Shown here: piece after piece, positions 55,085 through 64,000 of the stretch | Numbering within the stretch: position 1 is the stretch's first letter | Layout: every line of letters begins with the position of its first letter | Assembly: GCA_947252645.1 (NCBI GenBank) | Contig: CAMXWF010000001.1 | Span: 62,001-126,000 of the forward strand | Source: an uncultured Bacteroidia bacterium | Lineage (GTDB): Bacteria; Bacteroidota; Bacteroidia; Bacteroidales; CAJPTX01 | Direction of reading: 5' to 3' | DNA length: 64,000 nucleotides | Notes under the pieces: generated by a model | Databases searched by the model: none | What the model saw: the letters and a program-made list of their open reading frames with translations, nothing else | Told to the model about the DNA's origin: nothing | Position numbers and translations under genes: made by a program

Positions 55085-56506
55085 ATGCCTCACTACAACG
55101 TTGCCTCTCCCAAAGCACAGGAGTTCATCGACGATGCCGAAATACGCCAAACCATGGCCTATGCGCTAGAGAACGCAAACAACATCCCCCTCCAGCGCGA
55201 CATCCTGGCCAAAGGCCAGCTGACCAAGGGGCTCGACCACCGCGAGGCCGCCGTACTCCTCGTGGCCTCCCAGCCCGATATCCGCCAGGCCACCATGCAG
55301 CTAGCCAACGACATCAAGCTCCGCTTCTACGGCAAGCGCATCGTCCTCTTTGCCCCCCTCTACCTCTCCAACCACTGCGTCAACGGCTGCCTCTACTGCC
55401 CCTACCACGCCTCCAACCGCACTATTCCCCGCCACCAGCTCTCCCAGGAGCAAATCCGACAGGAAGTCACCGCCCTGCAAGCCATGGGCCACAAGCGCCT
55501 AGCCCTCGAAATGGGCGAAGACCCCACCCACAACACCATGGACTACCTCCTCGATGCCATCCACACCATCTACTCCACCCACTACCGCCACGGCGCCATA
55601 CGGCGCGTCAACATCAATGTGGCCGCCACCACCGTGGAGAATTACGCCCGCATGCACCAGGCGGGCATCGGCACCTACATCCTCTTCCAGGAAACCTACC
55701 ACCAAGCCCACTACCAGGCCCTCCACCCCAACGGGCCTAAAAGCCATTACGCCTACCACACCGAGGCCATGGACCGGGCCATGCAGGGCGGCATCGACGA
55801 CGTGGGCCTCGGCGTCCTCTTCGGCCTCAACACCTACCTCTACGACTTCATCGGCCTGCTCATGCACGCCGAGCACCTCGAGGCCTGCTATGGCGTGGGC
55901 CCCCATACCCTGAGTGTCCCCAGAATATGCCCCGCCGACGGCATCTCCCTGGGCGACTTCCCCAATGCCGTGCCCGACGACGTCTTCCTCCACCTCATCG
56001 CCACGGCCCGGGTCGCCGTGCCCTACACGGGCATCATCGTCTCCACACGCGAAAAGGCCAGCGTGCGCACCAAGGCCCTCCACGTGGGGGTATCGCAGGT
56101 GAGCGGCGGCTCAAAAACCACCGTGGGCGGCTACGCCGACACCACCGATGCCCGCAACTCGGCCCAGTTTGAAGTCCACGACGAGCGCACCCTCGACCAA
56201 GTGGTCGCCTGGCTCCTCGACAACGGCCACATCCCCAGCTTCTGCACCGCCTGCTACCGACAAGGCCGCACCGGCGACCGCTTCATGGCCCTGTGCAAAA
56301 GCGGAAAAATCAGCGACTGCTGCAGCCCCAACGCCCTCCTGACCCTCCAAGAGTACATACAGGACTACGCCTCCGATAGCACCCGACAAAAAGCCCTCGC
56401 AACCATGCGTTACGAATTGGCCCTGCTCCCCAACGAAGCAGTGAAGGCTCGTACCCGCGCCTGGATGGACCGCATTGTCCAGGGAGAACGCGACTTCAGG
56501 TTCTAG
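55085..56506 (+). CDS. hydG: [FeFe] hydrogenase H-cluster radical SAM maturase HydG
   Basis: 473 residues, full length. The SAM cluster motif is CVNGCLYC in YLSNHCVNGCLYCPYHASNR. EMGEDPTHN and ILFQETYHQAHY are in the tyrosine lyase barrel. The C-terminal auxiliary cluster Cys residues are in FCTACYRQGRTGD and LCKSGKISDCC. It cleaves tyrosine to p-cresol, CO and cyanide and builds an Fe(CO)2(CN) synthon. Starts 10 bp after hydE; 4 bp before hydF. Confidence 0.96.
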   Translation: MPHYNVASPKAQEFIDDAEIRQTMAYALENANNIPLQRDILAKGQLTKGLDHREAAVLLVASQPDIRQATMQLANDIKLRFYGKRIVLFAPLYLSNHCVNGCLYCPYHASNRTIPRHQLSQEQIRQEVTALQAMGHKRLALEMGEDPTHNTMDYLLDAIHTIYSTHYRHGAIRRVNINVAATTVENYARMHQAGIGTYILFQETYHQAHYQALHPNGPKSHYAYHTEAMDRAMQGGIDDVGLGVLFGLNTYLYDFIGLLMHAEHLEACYGVGPHTLSVPRICPADGISLGDFPNAVPDDVFLHLIATARVAVPYTGIIVSTREKASVRTKALHVGVSQVSGGSKTTVGGYADTTDARNSAQFEVHDERTLDQVVAWLLDNGHIPSFCTACYRQGRTGDRFMALCKSGKISDCCSPNALLTLQEYIQDYASDSTRQKALATMRYELALLPNEAVKARTRAWMDRIVQGERDFRF

Positions 56507-56510
56507 CCCC

Positions 56511-57605
56511 ATGGAGCGCCCCCATATTCTGCTCTACGGTAAGGTCAACGCGGGTAAGTCCACCCTCTTCAACCTGCTCTTGCGCCAGCCCAGGGCGCTG
56601 GTCTCTCCCCACCCCGGCACCACGACCGACGTGCTGGCCCAGGCCACCGAGCTCATAGGCCTAGGCCCCGTGCTCCTGATCGACACCCCCGGCATAGACG
56701 ATGCTTCCGACTTGGGCGCCCTGCGCATGCAGGTCACCGCCCGCGCCCTCCAGGAGGCCGACCTTATCCTCTACGTCCTGGAATCCCCCGACGACTACGA
56801 CCCCCACCTCGCCGAGCGCTACCCGCATACGCCCATTATCCCCGTGGAACCCCGAGCGGGCATCGACTTGGGCAACCTCCTCGCGGCCATAGCTGAGGCC
56901 CTGGGCAAAGATCTCGACGCGCCCACCATCACGGGCAACCTCGTGCGCCCGGGCGACCTCGTGCTGCTGGTCATGCCCCAGGACCAAGCCGCGCCGAAAG
57001 GCCGCCTAATCCTCCCCCAGGTGCAGACCCTCCGCGAGCTGCTCGACAAGCACTGCACCATCGTGTGCGCCCAGCCCGACACCTTGCCGCAGACCCTCGC
57101 CAGGCTAGCCGCGCTACCCCAGCTCGTCATCACCGACTCCCAGGCTTTCCGGCGCGTCCGCCAACTGCTACCCCCCGAGGTTCCCCTCACCTCCTTCTCC
57201 ATCCTCATGGCCGCATACAAGGGCTCGCTGCCCGAGCTGGCCGATGGGGCCAAGGCCCTCGATCGACTCACCGGGCATAGCCGAGTACTCATCGCTGAGG
57301 CCTGTACACACACACCCGCCACCGAGGACATCGGCACCGTCAAGCTCCCCCGCCTGCTCCGAAGCCGCTTTGGCCCCCAGCTGGCCATTGACCATGTGCA
57401 CGGGCGAGATTTCCCCCGCGACCTCTCCGGCTACGACCTCATCATCCACTGCGGGGCCTGCATGTTTAACCGTAAGCTCCTGCTAGCCCGGCAGCAGGAG
57501 GCCGCCCAACAGGGCATCCCCATGACGAACTATGGCTTGGCCATAGCCCACCTACAGGGCCTGGACCTACGGGGCCTAGCCCTGCCCACGCCCGGGGAGC
57601 GTTGA
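56511..57605 (+). CDS. hydF: [FeFe] hydrogenase H-cluster maturation GTPase HydF
   Basis: 364 residues from ATG 56511. G1 is YGKVNAGKSTLFN, G2/G3 follow as PGTTTDV and LIDTPGIDD. A dimerisation domain follows, then the cluster-binding domain with a His in LLIAEACTH and HCGAC in LIIHCGACMFNRK. HydF scaffolds the 2Fe precursor and hands it to apo-HydA. It ends the hyd operon. No accessory NADH or ferredoxin subunits are nearby. Confidence 0.95.
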   Translation: MERPHILLYGKVNAGKSTLFNLLLRQPRALVSPHPGTTTDVLAQATELIGLGPVLLIDTPGIDDASDLGALRMQVTARALQEADLILYVLESPDDYDPHLAERYPHTPIIPVEPRAGIDLGNLLAAIAEALGKDLDAPTITGNLVRPGDLVLLVMPQDQAAPKGRLILPQVQTLRELLDKHCTIVCAQPDTLPQTLARLAALPQLVITDSQAFRRVRQLLPPEVPLTSFSILMAAYKGSLPELADGAKALDRLTGHSRVLIAEACTHTPATEDIGTVKLPRLLRSRFGPQLAIDHVHGRDFPRDLSGYDLIIHCGACMFNRKLLLARQQEAAQQGIPMTNYGLAIAHLQGLDLRGLALPTPGER

Positions 57606-58341
57606 GCTGCGCGCGCCCCTAGGAAGCAGTGATCCTGGACCCTCCCGTGGGGAAAAAGGAATCTTGCCCCTCTATCCCCCCGTATCAACGCCGTACCATC
57701 GCCGCATATTTTCGATAGATTAGCGAAGGGGATGCGAACAATATGCGAAGGTGATACGGACACTGGCGCCATGGCGCCGCGGGGCCAGGGGCGCGGTGCG
57801 CAGCCCGATACTCAAGGTCGGCACGAGGAACAGCGTCGCGAGGCCTATGGCCACGTGCCCCAGCAGTCCCCGTGTACCTTGGGCCGCTGGGGGTGTACAG
57901 ATGTCGGCGTTGGGCAGCGCTTGCCTGCGCAGTAGGCTACTTCCCCTTTGGTCTATCCAGGTTCTTCGGGCAAGCCGGGGCGCCAGTGGGTGACGGCCGC
58001 TTATGCCAGCATGCTGCCTAGGACACGATAGCCATAGCAAGAATTATGCCTGCGAAAAGGCCGTAGAAGAGCTCTGGTTTGGCTCTATTCGGGGCTGCGG
58101 CGTTGACCAGGATGGCCGGGAAGGCGCAGGGGGCGGCGCAAAAAGTCGTGCTCGGCGCGTGGGGCTCCAAAGCGCGCGGGGAACACTTCCTGCCCTGGGG
58201 GGCGAGTGCCCTTTGACATGGTAGCCACCATGTGGCCGCAGCCGCGATGGGCTTGGGGCGATCTGTGGAAATATTTCTACCTTCGCGGAGTTGGCGGTAC
58301 AACAGGGGGATTGGCCCCCAAAAAGCAATAGAAGCAGGAGA
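57606..58341. other. 736-bp interval without a convincing gene; base-composition switch
   Basis: Plus-strand genes left of here use C-ending codons, those right of here G-ending codons. On the minus strand two overlapping frames (58302-58018 and 58040-57720) each contain a membrane-helix-like stretch (LFYGLFAGIILAMAIVS; GHVAIGLATLFLVPTLSIGL). They may be pieces of one decayed membrane-protein gene. I see no DnaA boxes, rRNA or known ncRNA. Confidence 0.4.
58253..58286 (+). promoter_or_regulatory. Possible promoter of rpsO
   Basis: TTG at 58253-58255 and TACCTTCG at 58279-58286, spacer 23 nt (longer than the 20 seen elsewhere). The ATG follows 55 nt later. Confidence 0.4.
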
Positions 58342-58611
58342 ATGAACTACTTAACGCCAGAGCAGAAGCAAGAGCTTTTCGCCAAGTACGGGAAGTCTAA
58401 GAGCGACACGGGGTCTGCGGAGTCTCAGATTGCGCTCTTTTCCTACCGTATCAACCATTTGACCGAGCACCTGAAGGGGCAACCAAAGGACCATGTGACG
58501 CAGCTCTCGCTGCTGAAGCTGGTGGGTAAGCGTCGTCGCTTGCTCAAGTATCTAGAGCGCGTGGATATTGCGCGCTACCGTGCGATCAAGAAGGAACTGG
58601 AGCTCCGCTAG
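58342..58611 (+). CDS. rpsO: 30S ribosomal protein S15
   Basis: 89 residues from ATG 58342, with CAGGAG as ribosome-binding site. The S15 helices and the signature SESQIALFSYRINHLTEHL-type segment are present (here SAESQIALFSYRINHLTEHL), with LKLVGKRRRLLKYLERVD binding 16S rRNA. Followed by pnp, the widespread rpsO-pnp order. Confidence 0.97.
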   Translation: MNYLTPEQKQELFAKYGKSKSDTGSAESQIALFSYRINHLTEHLKGQPKDHVTQLSLLKLVGKRRRLLKYLERVDIARYRAIKKELELR

Positions 58612-58717
58612 GGGCGCAAGGGGGGCCTGGCGTGCGGTTCGTCGTGCGGTTGGGACCCCTGGGGGGCGTGTGGGCGCCCGCAGTCAGGAGGATGGAAATG
58701 CAAGAAGGAAATAAGCG

Positions 58718-60874
58718 ATGGTAGGGACGCAGCGAGAGGTGGAGCTGCCCGATGGGCGGGTGATAACGATAGAGACAGGCCGGCTGGCCAAGCAGGCCGA
58801 TGGGGCGGTGGTGGTGCGGCAGGGCGACACGATGCTGCTGGCCACGGTGGTGAGTGCCCGTGAGGCGGGCGCAGATGTGGACTTCATGCCCCTGAGCGTG
58901 GACTACCGCGAGAAGTACGCGGCGGCGGGGAAGATCCCGGGGAGCTTTTTCCGTCGGGAGATGCGGGCGTCAGACTACGAGGTGCTGATCTCGCGGTTGG
59001 TCGATAGGGCGCTGCGGCCGTTGTTTCCCGACAACTACCATGCGGACACCTTCGTGAACGTGACGTTGATCTCGGCCTCGCGCGATGTGCAGCCGGATTC
59101 GCTGGCTGGGCTGGCGGCCTCGGCGGCGCTGAGCGTTTCCGATGTGCCCTTCCATGGGCCCATCTCCGAGGTGCGCGTGGCGCGCGTGGATGGGGCCTTC
59201 ATCATCAACCCCAGCTTCGAGCAGATGGCGCAGGCCGATCTGGATCTGATGGTCGGGGCCACCTACGACAACATCCTCATGGTGGAGGGGGAGATGAAAG
59301 AGGTGAGCGAGGAGGTGATGATCGAGGCCATCAAGGCGGCGCACGAGGCCATCAAGCCGCAGTGCAAGGTGCAGGAGGAGCTGGCCGCGGCGCTGGGGGT
59401 GGTCAAGCGGACCTATTGCCACGAGACCGACGATGAGGCCATCCGCCAGCAGGTGCACGACTTCTGCTACGAGAAGGCCTACGCCATCGCCAAGTCGAGG
59501 CTGCCTAAGCAGCAGCGCGAGCAGGCCTTTGCCGACCTGCAGGCGGCTCTCTGGGCCACCATCCCCGCCGAGCGACAGGCGGAGCTGAAGATGATGGTGG
59601 CGCGCTACTACCGGGCGGTGGAGAAGGAGGCCATGCGCCGGATGATTCTTGACGAGCACGTGCGGCTCGACGGGCGAAGCCCCGAGCAGATCCGGCCTAT
59701 CTGGTGCGAGGTGAGCTACCTGCCCAGGGCCCACGGCTCGGCCATCTTCACCCGCGGGGAGACGCAGGCTTTGGCCACGGTGACCTTGGGCACCAAGCAG
59801 GACGGGAAGCTGGTGGACGAGGTGCTGAATTCGGGGACCGATCAGTTCATGCTGCACTACAATTTCCCCCCGTTTGCCACCGGGGAGGCCAAGCCGCTAC
59901 GCACGCCGGGTCGGCGGGAGATTGGCCATGGCAACTTGGCGCAGCGCGCGCTGAAAAGCATGGTGCCCCTGGGCGATGAACAGCCCTATACCATCCGGGT
60001 AGTGAGCGACATCTTGGAGTCGAATGGCTCATCGAGCATGGCCACGGTGTGCGCGGGGACGCTGGCTCTCATGGATGCCGGGGTGCAGATGACGCGCCCA
60101 GTCTCGGGCATTGCCATGGGGCTTATCTCCGATACGGAGAACCATCGCTACGCCGTCCTCTCGGATATCCTGGGCGATGAGGATCACCTGGGGGACATGG
60201 ACTTCAAGGTGACGGGTACCTCCGAGGGGATCACGGCCACGCAGATGGATATCAAGGTGGACGGTTTGCCCTACGAGGTGCTGGCCCAGGCGCTGCAGCA
60301 GGCCAAGGCGGGCCGGGCGCACATCCTGGGCAAGATGCTGGAGACGCTGCCCGCCCCGCGGCCCGAGCTCAAGGCGTTTGCGCCGCGATGCGAGACGATC
60401 GTGATTCCCCGCGATATGATCGGGGCCGTGATAGGCCCTGGGGGCAAGGTGATCCAGGAGCTGCAGCGGGAGACCAACACGCAGATCAACATCGAGGAGA
60501 AGAACGAGCGGGGCTATGTGAGCATCTTCAGCAGCTCGAAGCAGGAGATGGACATGGCGCGCCAGCGTGTGCGGGCGATCGTGGCGCTGCCCGAGGAGGG
60601 CGAGGTGTATGTGGGGAAGATCAAGTCGATTGTGCCCTTTGGGGCGTTCGTGGAGATCCTGCCGGGCAAGGATGGCTTGCTGCACGTTTCGGAGATCGAC
60701 TGGAAGCGCGTGGAGAAGGTGGAGGACTACTTCCAGGTGGGCGATGAGGTGCGGGTGAAGCTGATCGAGGTGGACGGCAAGACGGGCAAGCTCCGCCTGT
60801 CGCGGAAGGCCTTGCTGCCGCGCCCCCCGCGGGGTGAGCAGCCCTCGCCCCGCGGGCACCGGGAAGACCAGTAA
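58718..60874 (+). CDS. pnp: Polyribonucleotide nucleotidyltransferase (PNPase)
   Basis: 718 residues. Two RNase PH-like domains (first: VELPDGRVITIETGRLAKQA; second, from about 310: LDGRSPEQIRPIWCEVSYLP, with RTPGRREIGHGNLAQRAL) flank an alpha-helical linker. The KH domain has IGPGGKVIQELQRETN. The S1 domain has GEVYVGKIKSIVPFGAFVEI and ends in a basic Pro-rich tail. Phosphorolytic 3'-5' mRNA decay; forms a trimer in the cytoplasm. The start at 58718 has AAGAAGGAA upstream. Confidence 0.97.
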   Translation: MVGTQREVELPDGRVITIETGRLAKQADGAVVVRQGDTMLLATVVSAREAGADVDFMPLSVDYREKYAAAGKIPGSFFRREMRASDYEVLISRLVDRALRPLFPDNYHADTFVNVTLISASRDVQPDSLAGLAASAALSVSDVPFHGPISEVRVARVDGAFIINPSFEQMAQADLDLMVGATYDNILMVEGEMKEVSEEVMIEAIKAAHEAIKPQCKVQEELAAALGVVKRTYCHETDDEAIRQQVHDFCYEKAYAIAKSRLPKQQREQAFADLQAALWATIPAERQAELKMMVARYYRAVEKEAMRRMILDEHVRLDGRSPEQIRPIWCEVSYLPRAHGSAIFTRGETQALATVTLGTKQDGKLVDEVLNSGTDQFMLHYNFPPFATGEAKPLRTPGRREIGHGNLAQRALKSMVPLGDEQPYTIRVVSDILESNGSSSMATVCAGTLALMDAGVQMTRPVSGIAMGLISDTENHRYAVLSDILGDEDHLGDMDFKVTGTSEGITATQMDIKVDGLPYEVLAQALQQAKAGRAHILGKMLETLPAPRPELKAFAPRCETIVIPRDMIGAVIGPGGKVIQELQRETNTQINIEEKNERGYVSIFSSSKQEMDMARQRVRAIVALPEEGEVYVGKIKSIVPFGAFVEILPGKDGLLHVSEIDWKRVEKVEDYFQVGDEVRVKLIEVDGKTGKLRLSRKALLPRPPRGEQPSPRGHREDQ

Positions 60875-60970
60875 GGGCCGGCGAGGGCGTTGTAGAGGAA
60901 GTAGTGCATAGAGACAAGAGCTAGGGTATGGGCTGGGCGACCAGCCCACCATTTTAAAGCGAGAGAGATC

Positions 60971-63136
60971 ATGGTACTATTGGAGGTTTTGCGCAATAAG
61001 TGGGCGGTGTTTGTGGGGATTGCGATTGGGCTGGCGATGCTGGCCTTTATTCTGACGGATATGCTGACCTCAGGCCGTTCGCTTTTTTCGCGGAGCCAGA
61101 TGGAGGTGGGGCGGATCAATGGGACCTCGGTGGACTACATGGAGTACATGCGGCGGGTAGAGGATCGCACGAGCCTGCAGCAAGCCATGGGCGGTGGGCA
61201 GGCCATGGATGCCCAGATGACGGATTACCTCCGCGAGCAGGTGTGGCAGGATTACATCCACACGTTGGCCTTTGAGCCGACGTGTGAGGCGGCGGGGGTG
61301 ACTGTGAGCGATGAGGAGCTCTCCTCGCATATTCTGGGGGACGATCCGCACCCGATGGTCAAACAGGCCTTCACCGACCCCAACACGGGGGCGTTCAATC
61401 GGGAGATGATGCTGCAGTTTCTCCAGCATTTGGACGAGGGGGTGTCGCCGGCGCAGCGCGCCTACTGGCTGGAGATGGAGCGGGAGATCGGTAAGGATGT
61501 CCTGATGCAGAAGTACAGCGCGGTGGTGTCGAAGGGCCTGTGGGTGACGAGCCTGGAGGCCCAGCAGCGGGCGGCCCTGGAGGCCCCGGTGGTCAATGCG
61601 TCCTACGTGGTGCGGAGCTACGCGGCCGTCCCGGATTCAACGATCAAGGTCAGCGATGAGGACTTGCGGGTCTACTACCAGCAGCACCGGGAGGAGTTTA
61701 TGCAGCCGGAGCTGCGCGATGTGGCCTTTGTGAGCTTTCCGGTGCAGCCTACGCAGCTAGATAAGGATCGGGCGCAGGAGTGGCTGGAGAAGTACCGGGC
61801 GGAGTTTGCTCGCTCGAGCGATGCCGGGGCGTACGCCACGCAGAACGGCGACCAGCCCTACACGGGGGCTTGGCAGTCGCGGGCCCAGGTGCCGGCGGAG
61901 CTGGCGGCTTGGGCTTTCGATACTGCGGCAGTTGGGGCCACCTCGCCGCTCATGCGCACCTCCGAGCGGCTCTACGTGGCCCGTTTGCTAGGCCGGAAGA
62001 CGATGGCCGACTCGGCCCAAGCGCGCCACATCCTGATTTCCTATCGCACCCATACGCCGGACACGGCGCAGCGGCTGGCAGATAGCCTGCTGGATGTGAT
62101 ACGGCACGGGGGCGATTTTGCGGCCTTGGCAGCGCAGTACTCTGACGATCCGGGCTCGAAGAGTCGCGGGGGCGCGCTGGATTGGTTTGCGCAGGGCGCC
62201 ATGGTGAAGCCCTTCAACGATGCCTGTTTTAACAACCCGGTGGGGGCGCTGGTTACGGTGAAGAGCGACTACGGGGTGCATGTGATCGAGGTGCAGGGCC
62301 ATAGGGGCGAGTCGACCTATGTGGATTTGGCCATTCTGGCGAGCAACTATGAGGCCGGGAGCGAGACGCACCAGGCGGTGTTCAACGAGGCGAGTTCGTT
62401 CGCCGCGCTGGCGCACACGGAGCGCCCGGGCTGGTGGCGGCGCATGTTCTCGGGCGAGGGGACGTTTGTCAAGGAGGCCGAGGCGCATTTTGACTCGCTG
62501 GTGGCTGCTCGGGGCGTGAATAAGCAGCTGGCCAGCGGTGTGCGCCAGGAGGCCAAGCGGCTCAACAATCTAGACGAGGCCCGCGAGGTAGTGCGTTGGG
62601 CCTATGGGGCCAAGCCGGGGCAGACGAGTTCTGTGTTTGAGCTGCCCGACCAGTACGTGGTGGCCTTTTTGGTGCGGGTGCATGCGAGCGATGGGGGCTA
62701 TGCTACGCTCGACGCGGTGGCGGGGGATATTCTGCCCAAGGTGATGGAGGAGAAGAAGAAGGGGGTGCTTTCGGCGCAGATGGCGGAGGCTGCCCGTGGG
62801 GTCAGCGGGATTCAGCCCGTGGGCAGTAAGCTTGGCGAGCCGGCGCGGGAGGCCGAGCAGGTGAGCTACGCGGGCTATAGTTTTGGCCGCGAGGGCTTCG
62901 AGCCGGCCGCCATAGGGGCCACGGTGGCCCTCAAGCAGGGGCAGCGGACGGCACCTGTGGCGGGCAACATGGGGGTGTTCTTAATCCAGGCCGAGAGCGT
63001 CAGCGTGAGGCCTCAGGACGAGCAGGAACTCCGGGCCAGACAACAAAATGAACTCCAAACACGTATAAGATATAGCATGTACGATGCGCTGCAGCGGATG
63101 GCGAAGATAGAGGATCGGCGTGCGCGCTTCCTCTAG
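60971..63136 (+). CDS. PpiD-like periplasmic peptidyl-prolyl isomerase/chaperone
   Basis: 721 residues. One N-terminal membrane anchor (WAVFVGIAIGLAMLAFILTD) precedes a SurA-N-like helical chaperone domain (residues about 40-200). The parvulin domain is near 345-450: ARHILISYRTH, DFAALAAQYSDDPGSKSRGG, LDWFAQGAMVKPFNDACFNN. A second, degenerate helical region and a short C-terminal tail follow. In the family it assists folding of outer-membrane and secreted proteins at the translocon exit. This suits an organism exporting very large T9SS substrates. Confidence 0.9.
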   Translation: MVLLEVLRNKWAVFVGIAIGLAMLAFILTDMLTSGRSLFSRSQMEVGRINGTSVDYMEYMRRVEDRTSLQQAMGGGQAMDAQMTDYLREQVWQDYIHTLAFEPTCEAAGVTVSDEELSSHILGDDPHPMVKQAFTDPNTGAFNREMMLQFLQHLDEGVSPAQRAYWLEMEREIGKDVLMQKYSAVVSKGLWVTSLEAQQRAALEAPVVNASYVVRSYAAVPDSTIKVSDEDLRVYYQQHREEFMQPELRDVAFVSFPVQPTQLDKDRAQEWLEKYRAEFARSSDAGAYATQNGDQPYTGAWQSRAQVPAELAAWAFDTAAVGATSPLMRTSERLYVARLLGRKTMADSAQARHILISYRTHTPDTAQRLADSLLDVIRHGGDFAALAAQYSDDPGSKSRGGALDWFAQGAMVKPFNDACFNNPVGALVTVKSDYGVHVIEVQGHRGESTYVDLAILASNYEAGSETHQAVFNEASSFAALAHTERPGWWRRMFSGEGTFVKEAEAHFDSLVAARGVNKQLASGVRQEAKRLNNLDEAREVVRWAYGAKPGQTSSVFELPDQYVVAFLVRVHASDGGYATLDAVAGDILPKVMEEKKKGVLSAQMAEAARGVSGIQPVGSKLGEPAREAEQVSYAGYSFGREGFEPAAIGATVALKQGQRTAPVAGNMGVFLIQAESVSVRPQDEQELRARQQNELQTRIRYSMYDALQRMAKIEDRRARFL

Positions 63137-63188
63137 CGAGTACCGTGGCGACAGCGGGCGATGAATAGTTAATAGTAGGAGCTAGGCC

Positions 63189-64000
63189 ATGAGAAGATTG
63201 TATTGGGCAGTACTCGTGTCGGTGGGGGCATTGTTGCTGCTGTGGGGGTGCAAGAAGTCGTACGACGAGATCCAGGACGTGGGCATAGCTGAGTGGCAAC
63301 CCGAGCTGGCCGTGCCGCTGGTGAGCGAGAATGTACAGTACTCGGACCTGTTTGGTAACAAGAGGAGTGATGTTAGGTGCTACGGTGCTAAGGATGACCA
63401 GGCGATCATCCTGGAGTACCATGCCAACGATGTGGCGGGAGTCCGTGTGGCCAATAGCCTATTCACAGATCCTTCTTCTCGTACGGAGATTAAGATTCCA
63501 TCGAAAGAGGCAAAGGGGGGCATTACCGTGGGGCTCTTCGATAATGTGCCATACGGCGTGGTGGATGCGCAGGGGGTACGCTTTGTGTGTAGGCTGTCGG
63601 GGTTACCCAAACACAAGGAACAAGAAGAGGTACGCAAATATGTGGACTTTGAAATAGGGTCTTTAAGGGGGAAGGTCTATAATTACGACATAGATTCAGT
63701 CAAGGACCTTGCTCACCTAGGGAATTGGAAAGAGAAAAAAGGAGCAGAAAATAAGGTCTTCGATTATAATAGAGCGCCAGCATCGAATGTGAAACCTGTG
63801 GATAAAAGCGATCTGAGGTATGACCCCGATGGCGGCTACGTGGAGTTCGCCTTGCACGGGAACAACTCGAATATAGTAGAATTGTTCAGAAAGGGGCTTT
63901 TTGAAATATCAGCGCTGGATTGCGTTTTTCGGCTCACAAGTGAGTTCACAAAGCTTTGGGATCCCGAGCTGAAGGAGAAATACGAGAATTCGCCCAAAGA
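63189..64000 (+). CDS. Lipoprotein, 3'-truncated by window end
   Basis: Open from ATG 63189 to the last base (270 codons). Signal peptide MRRLYWAVLVSVGALLLLWG with lipobox Cys21, followed by KKSYDEIQDVGIAEWQPELA. The first 40 residues after the Cys (VPLVSENVQYSDLFG) resemble the start of Bacteroidota outer-membrane lipoproteins with beta-sandwich folds, but I cannot name a family. Forty bp after the PpiD-like gene, likely co-transcribed. Confidence 0.8.
   Translation, partial: MRRLYWAVLVSVGALLLLWGCKKSYDEIQDVGIAEWQPELAVPLVSENVQYSDLFGNKRSDVRCYGAKDDQAIILEYHANDVAGVRVANSLFTDPSSRTEIKIPSKEAKGGITVGLFDNVPYGVVDAQGVRFVCRLSGLPKHKEQEEVRKYVDFEIGSLRGKVYNYDIDSVKDLAHLGNWKEKKGAENKVFDYNRAPASNVKPVDKSDLRYDPDGGYVEFALHGNNSNIVELFRKGLFEISALDCVFRLTSEFTKLWDPELKEKYENSPK

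Noticed and set aside
57606..58341. Replication origin at the skew switch
   Set aside because: No DnaA boxes, no dnaA/dnaN nearby, and a second skew switch lies only 11 kb away, so a moved segment is simpler.

Overview
The window looks like the chromosome of an anaerobic, fermentative member of the Bacteroidota (Bacteroidales-like). Three things support this. Promoters match the phylum-specific TTG / TAnnTTTG pattern with about 20 nt spacing. Two giant secreted proteins end in type IX secretion (T9SS) sorting domains. Energy genes point to fermentation: an ADP-forming acyl-CoA synthetase, a 4-hydroxybutyrate-type CoA-transferase, and a [FeFe] hydrogenase with its complete HydE-HydG-HydF maturation set. 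Two methyl-accepting chemotaxis proteins are an unusual addition for such an organism.

Layout. 0-10.5 kb is conserved core: queD (partial), eno, an MCP, two tRNA-Leu genes, prfA, pyrF, rplU-rpmA, an ADP-forming acyl-CoA synthetase, a 49-residue membrane ORF, and ugd. 10.5-24 kb is a surface-polysaccharide locus (flippase, glycosyltransferases, phosphoglycosyltransferase, aminotransferase). It is interrupted by a BspA-like leucine-rich-repeat T9SS protein, a second MCP and IS debris. 24.5-34.7 kb is one 3403-residue subtilisin-like T9SS protein. 34.8-39.9 kb holds two same-orientation copies of an IS5-family element flanking a remnant of a mobilisation-type gene and two PD-(D/E)XK nuclease genes. 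40-45.3 kb (minus strand) is a second envelope cluster: phosphoethanolamine-transferase-like protein, O-antigen ligase, glycosyltransferase, wecB. 45.3-46.4 kb is a rearrangement zone: a long perfect hairpin and a broken thiD fused tail-to-head to a Clp ATPase that has lost its N-terminus. 48.9-57.6 kb carries an HPt protein, a STAS protein, a CoA-transferase, a glycosyltransferase and the hydA-hydE-hydG-hydF operon. 58.3-64 kb is core again: rpsO, pnp, a PpiD-like chaperone and a lipoprotein cut by the window end.

The main theme is genome plasticity around the cell surface. Two GT4-GT2 glycosyltransferase cassettes are each broken in a different half of the GT4 gene. An approximately 160-bp piece of the Clp gene lies 32 kb away, directly upstream of the LRR surface protein. 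By eye, the piece ends where codon usage inside the Clp gene flips from G-ending to C-ending. The C-rich block continues to about 57.6 kb, which suggests a recently moved or inverted segment. At least six genes are frameshifted or carry premature stops; assembly error cannot be excluded without reads.
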